This document shows, in pieces, positions 59,398 through 60,000 of a stretch of DNA of 60,000 nt; the first letter of the stretch is position 1, and each line of letters begins with the position of its first letter. The notes beneath the pieces were generated by a model. It was not told where the DNA came from, made no database searches, and was given only the letters and a program-made list of their open reading frames with translations. The translations under genes were made by a program, and so were the position numbers. The stretch spans positions 177,741 through 237,740 of the forward strand of contig CAUYUJ010014324.1 in assembly GCA_963575745.1 (NCBI GenBank), given 5' to 3'. This DNA is from Prorocentrum cordatum. Lineage: Eukaryota; Sar; Dinophyceae; Prorocentrales; Prorocentraceae.

Positions 59398-59505
59398 AAT
59401 TCTCAAAACCCGACGGCCGCTAGTGTTGGGCAGGCGAACTTCTGTCTCAAATGGGCAACGTCTGCGGCGACCCCGACAACGAACCCGGCGCAAAAAACAT
59501 TGAAA
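59398..59505 (+). repeat. Dispersed repeat R5, copy 4
   Basis: GACGGCCGCTAGTGTTGGGC, AGGCGAACTTCTGTCTCAAA and GCGGCGACCCCGACAACGAA; 5' part missing. Confidence 0.72.
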
Positions 59506-59509
59506 CGTT

Positions 59510-60000
59510 TGCCCAATATTGAAGTGAATACGCGCGGCACGAAATCGAGAACCATATGTTGAGAAGAAACCGCCCTCAATCCGTGAAACTCTTGCATTCA
59601 TTCAAAACGAATGTGCGCGGCGCTAAAACGAAAACCACGTTGATAACCACCCGCACTTAATCCGTGAACGGCTTGCATTTGTTGTTTTGTTTTGATTGTG
59701 CGCGGCGCTAAAACGAGAACACAATTGTGAAAACAGCCCACCCTCAATCCGTGCAACTCTTGCAATGGTTTGAAACGAATGTTCGTGAAACTGAAACGCG
59801 AACGGCATTTTGAAAACGACCCGTTCTCTCAATCCGTGAAACTCTTGCGAAATGTTTGAAACGAATGTGCCTGGCGCTAAGGCGAGAACGCAACTGTGAA
59901 CACCATCCTCCCTCAATCAATGAAGCTCTAACAATGTTTTGAAACGAATGTGCGCGACACAAAGGCGAGTGCGGGGAAGCCACTGTGAATCGGAGAAGCC
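59510..60000. repeat. ~88-bp tandem repeat running off the window
   Basis: Five or more units with CTCAATCCGTGAAACTCTTG, a TTTGAAACGAATGTGCGCG stretch and GGCGCTAAAACGAGAACAC. Low-GC relative to the window. Confidence 0.88.

Overview
The window looks like nuclear DNA of a core dinoflagellate. It is GC-rich and saturated with microsatellites, minisatellites and short dispersed repeats. A relict of the dinoflagellate spliced leader (3 mismatches in 21 nt) sits upstream of a LINE, and both large coding elements have the alanine-rich, high-GC style of dinoflagellate retroelements. I could not fix the genus; a very large, repeat-rich genome of the Prorocentrum or Symbiodinium kind would fit. I found no convincing host protein gene, rRNA or tRNA. 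Nearly all long open frames outside the two retroelements come from repeats whose period is a multiple of three (trinucleotides and 12-, 24-, 66- and 78-bp units).

Layout. 0-4.8 kb: 78-bp and 66-bp minisatellites, TG and CCT tracts, and a palindromic element flanked by direct repeats. 4.8-12 kb: a mosaic of short dispersed repeats (three copies of a MITE-like family called TIR-A here), 1.5 kb of CT/GGA tracts and a 171-bp tandem duplication. 12.05-18.15 kb: a decayed LINE on the + strand (ORF1, then endonuclease, reverse transcriptase, zinc knuckle, RNase H and a Cys-rich tail) lying between CCT tracts. 18.2-31 kb: more mosaic repeats, a minisatellite framed by inverted arms at 21.9-22.9 kb, and the first CAAGA array. 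31.2-33 kb: CCCGAGTT tandem hairpins and an 8+8 inverted array of an 18-bp unit. 33-36.2 kb: long arrays of degenerate 12-bp CCAAGA-type repeats. 36.5-44.5 kb: a minisatellite, a TIR cluster and a long CA tract. 44.56-54.50 kb: a 9.94-kb tyrosine-recombinase retrotransposon on the - strand. 54.6-60 kb: more mosaic repeats and an ~88-bp tandem repeat running off the edge.

The best discovery is the 44.6-54.5 kb element. It has the A1-ORFs-B1-A2-B2 split direct repeats of the PAT/Ngaro class of tyrosine-recombinase retroelements, with identical repeat copies, and it sits inside a GAT microsatellite. Its pol frame encodes reverse transcriptase, RNase H, a J-domain-like insert and a tyrosine recombinase. 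The second is TIR-A: ten copies of a ~150-bp element with ~25-bp inverted termini, all in the same orientation, starting GT and ending in splice-site-like sequence, so an introner-type element is a testable idea. Several other 100-200 bp families are also co-oriented and shuffled like modules.
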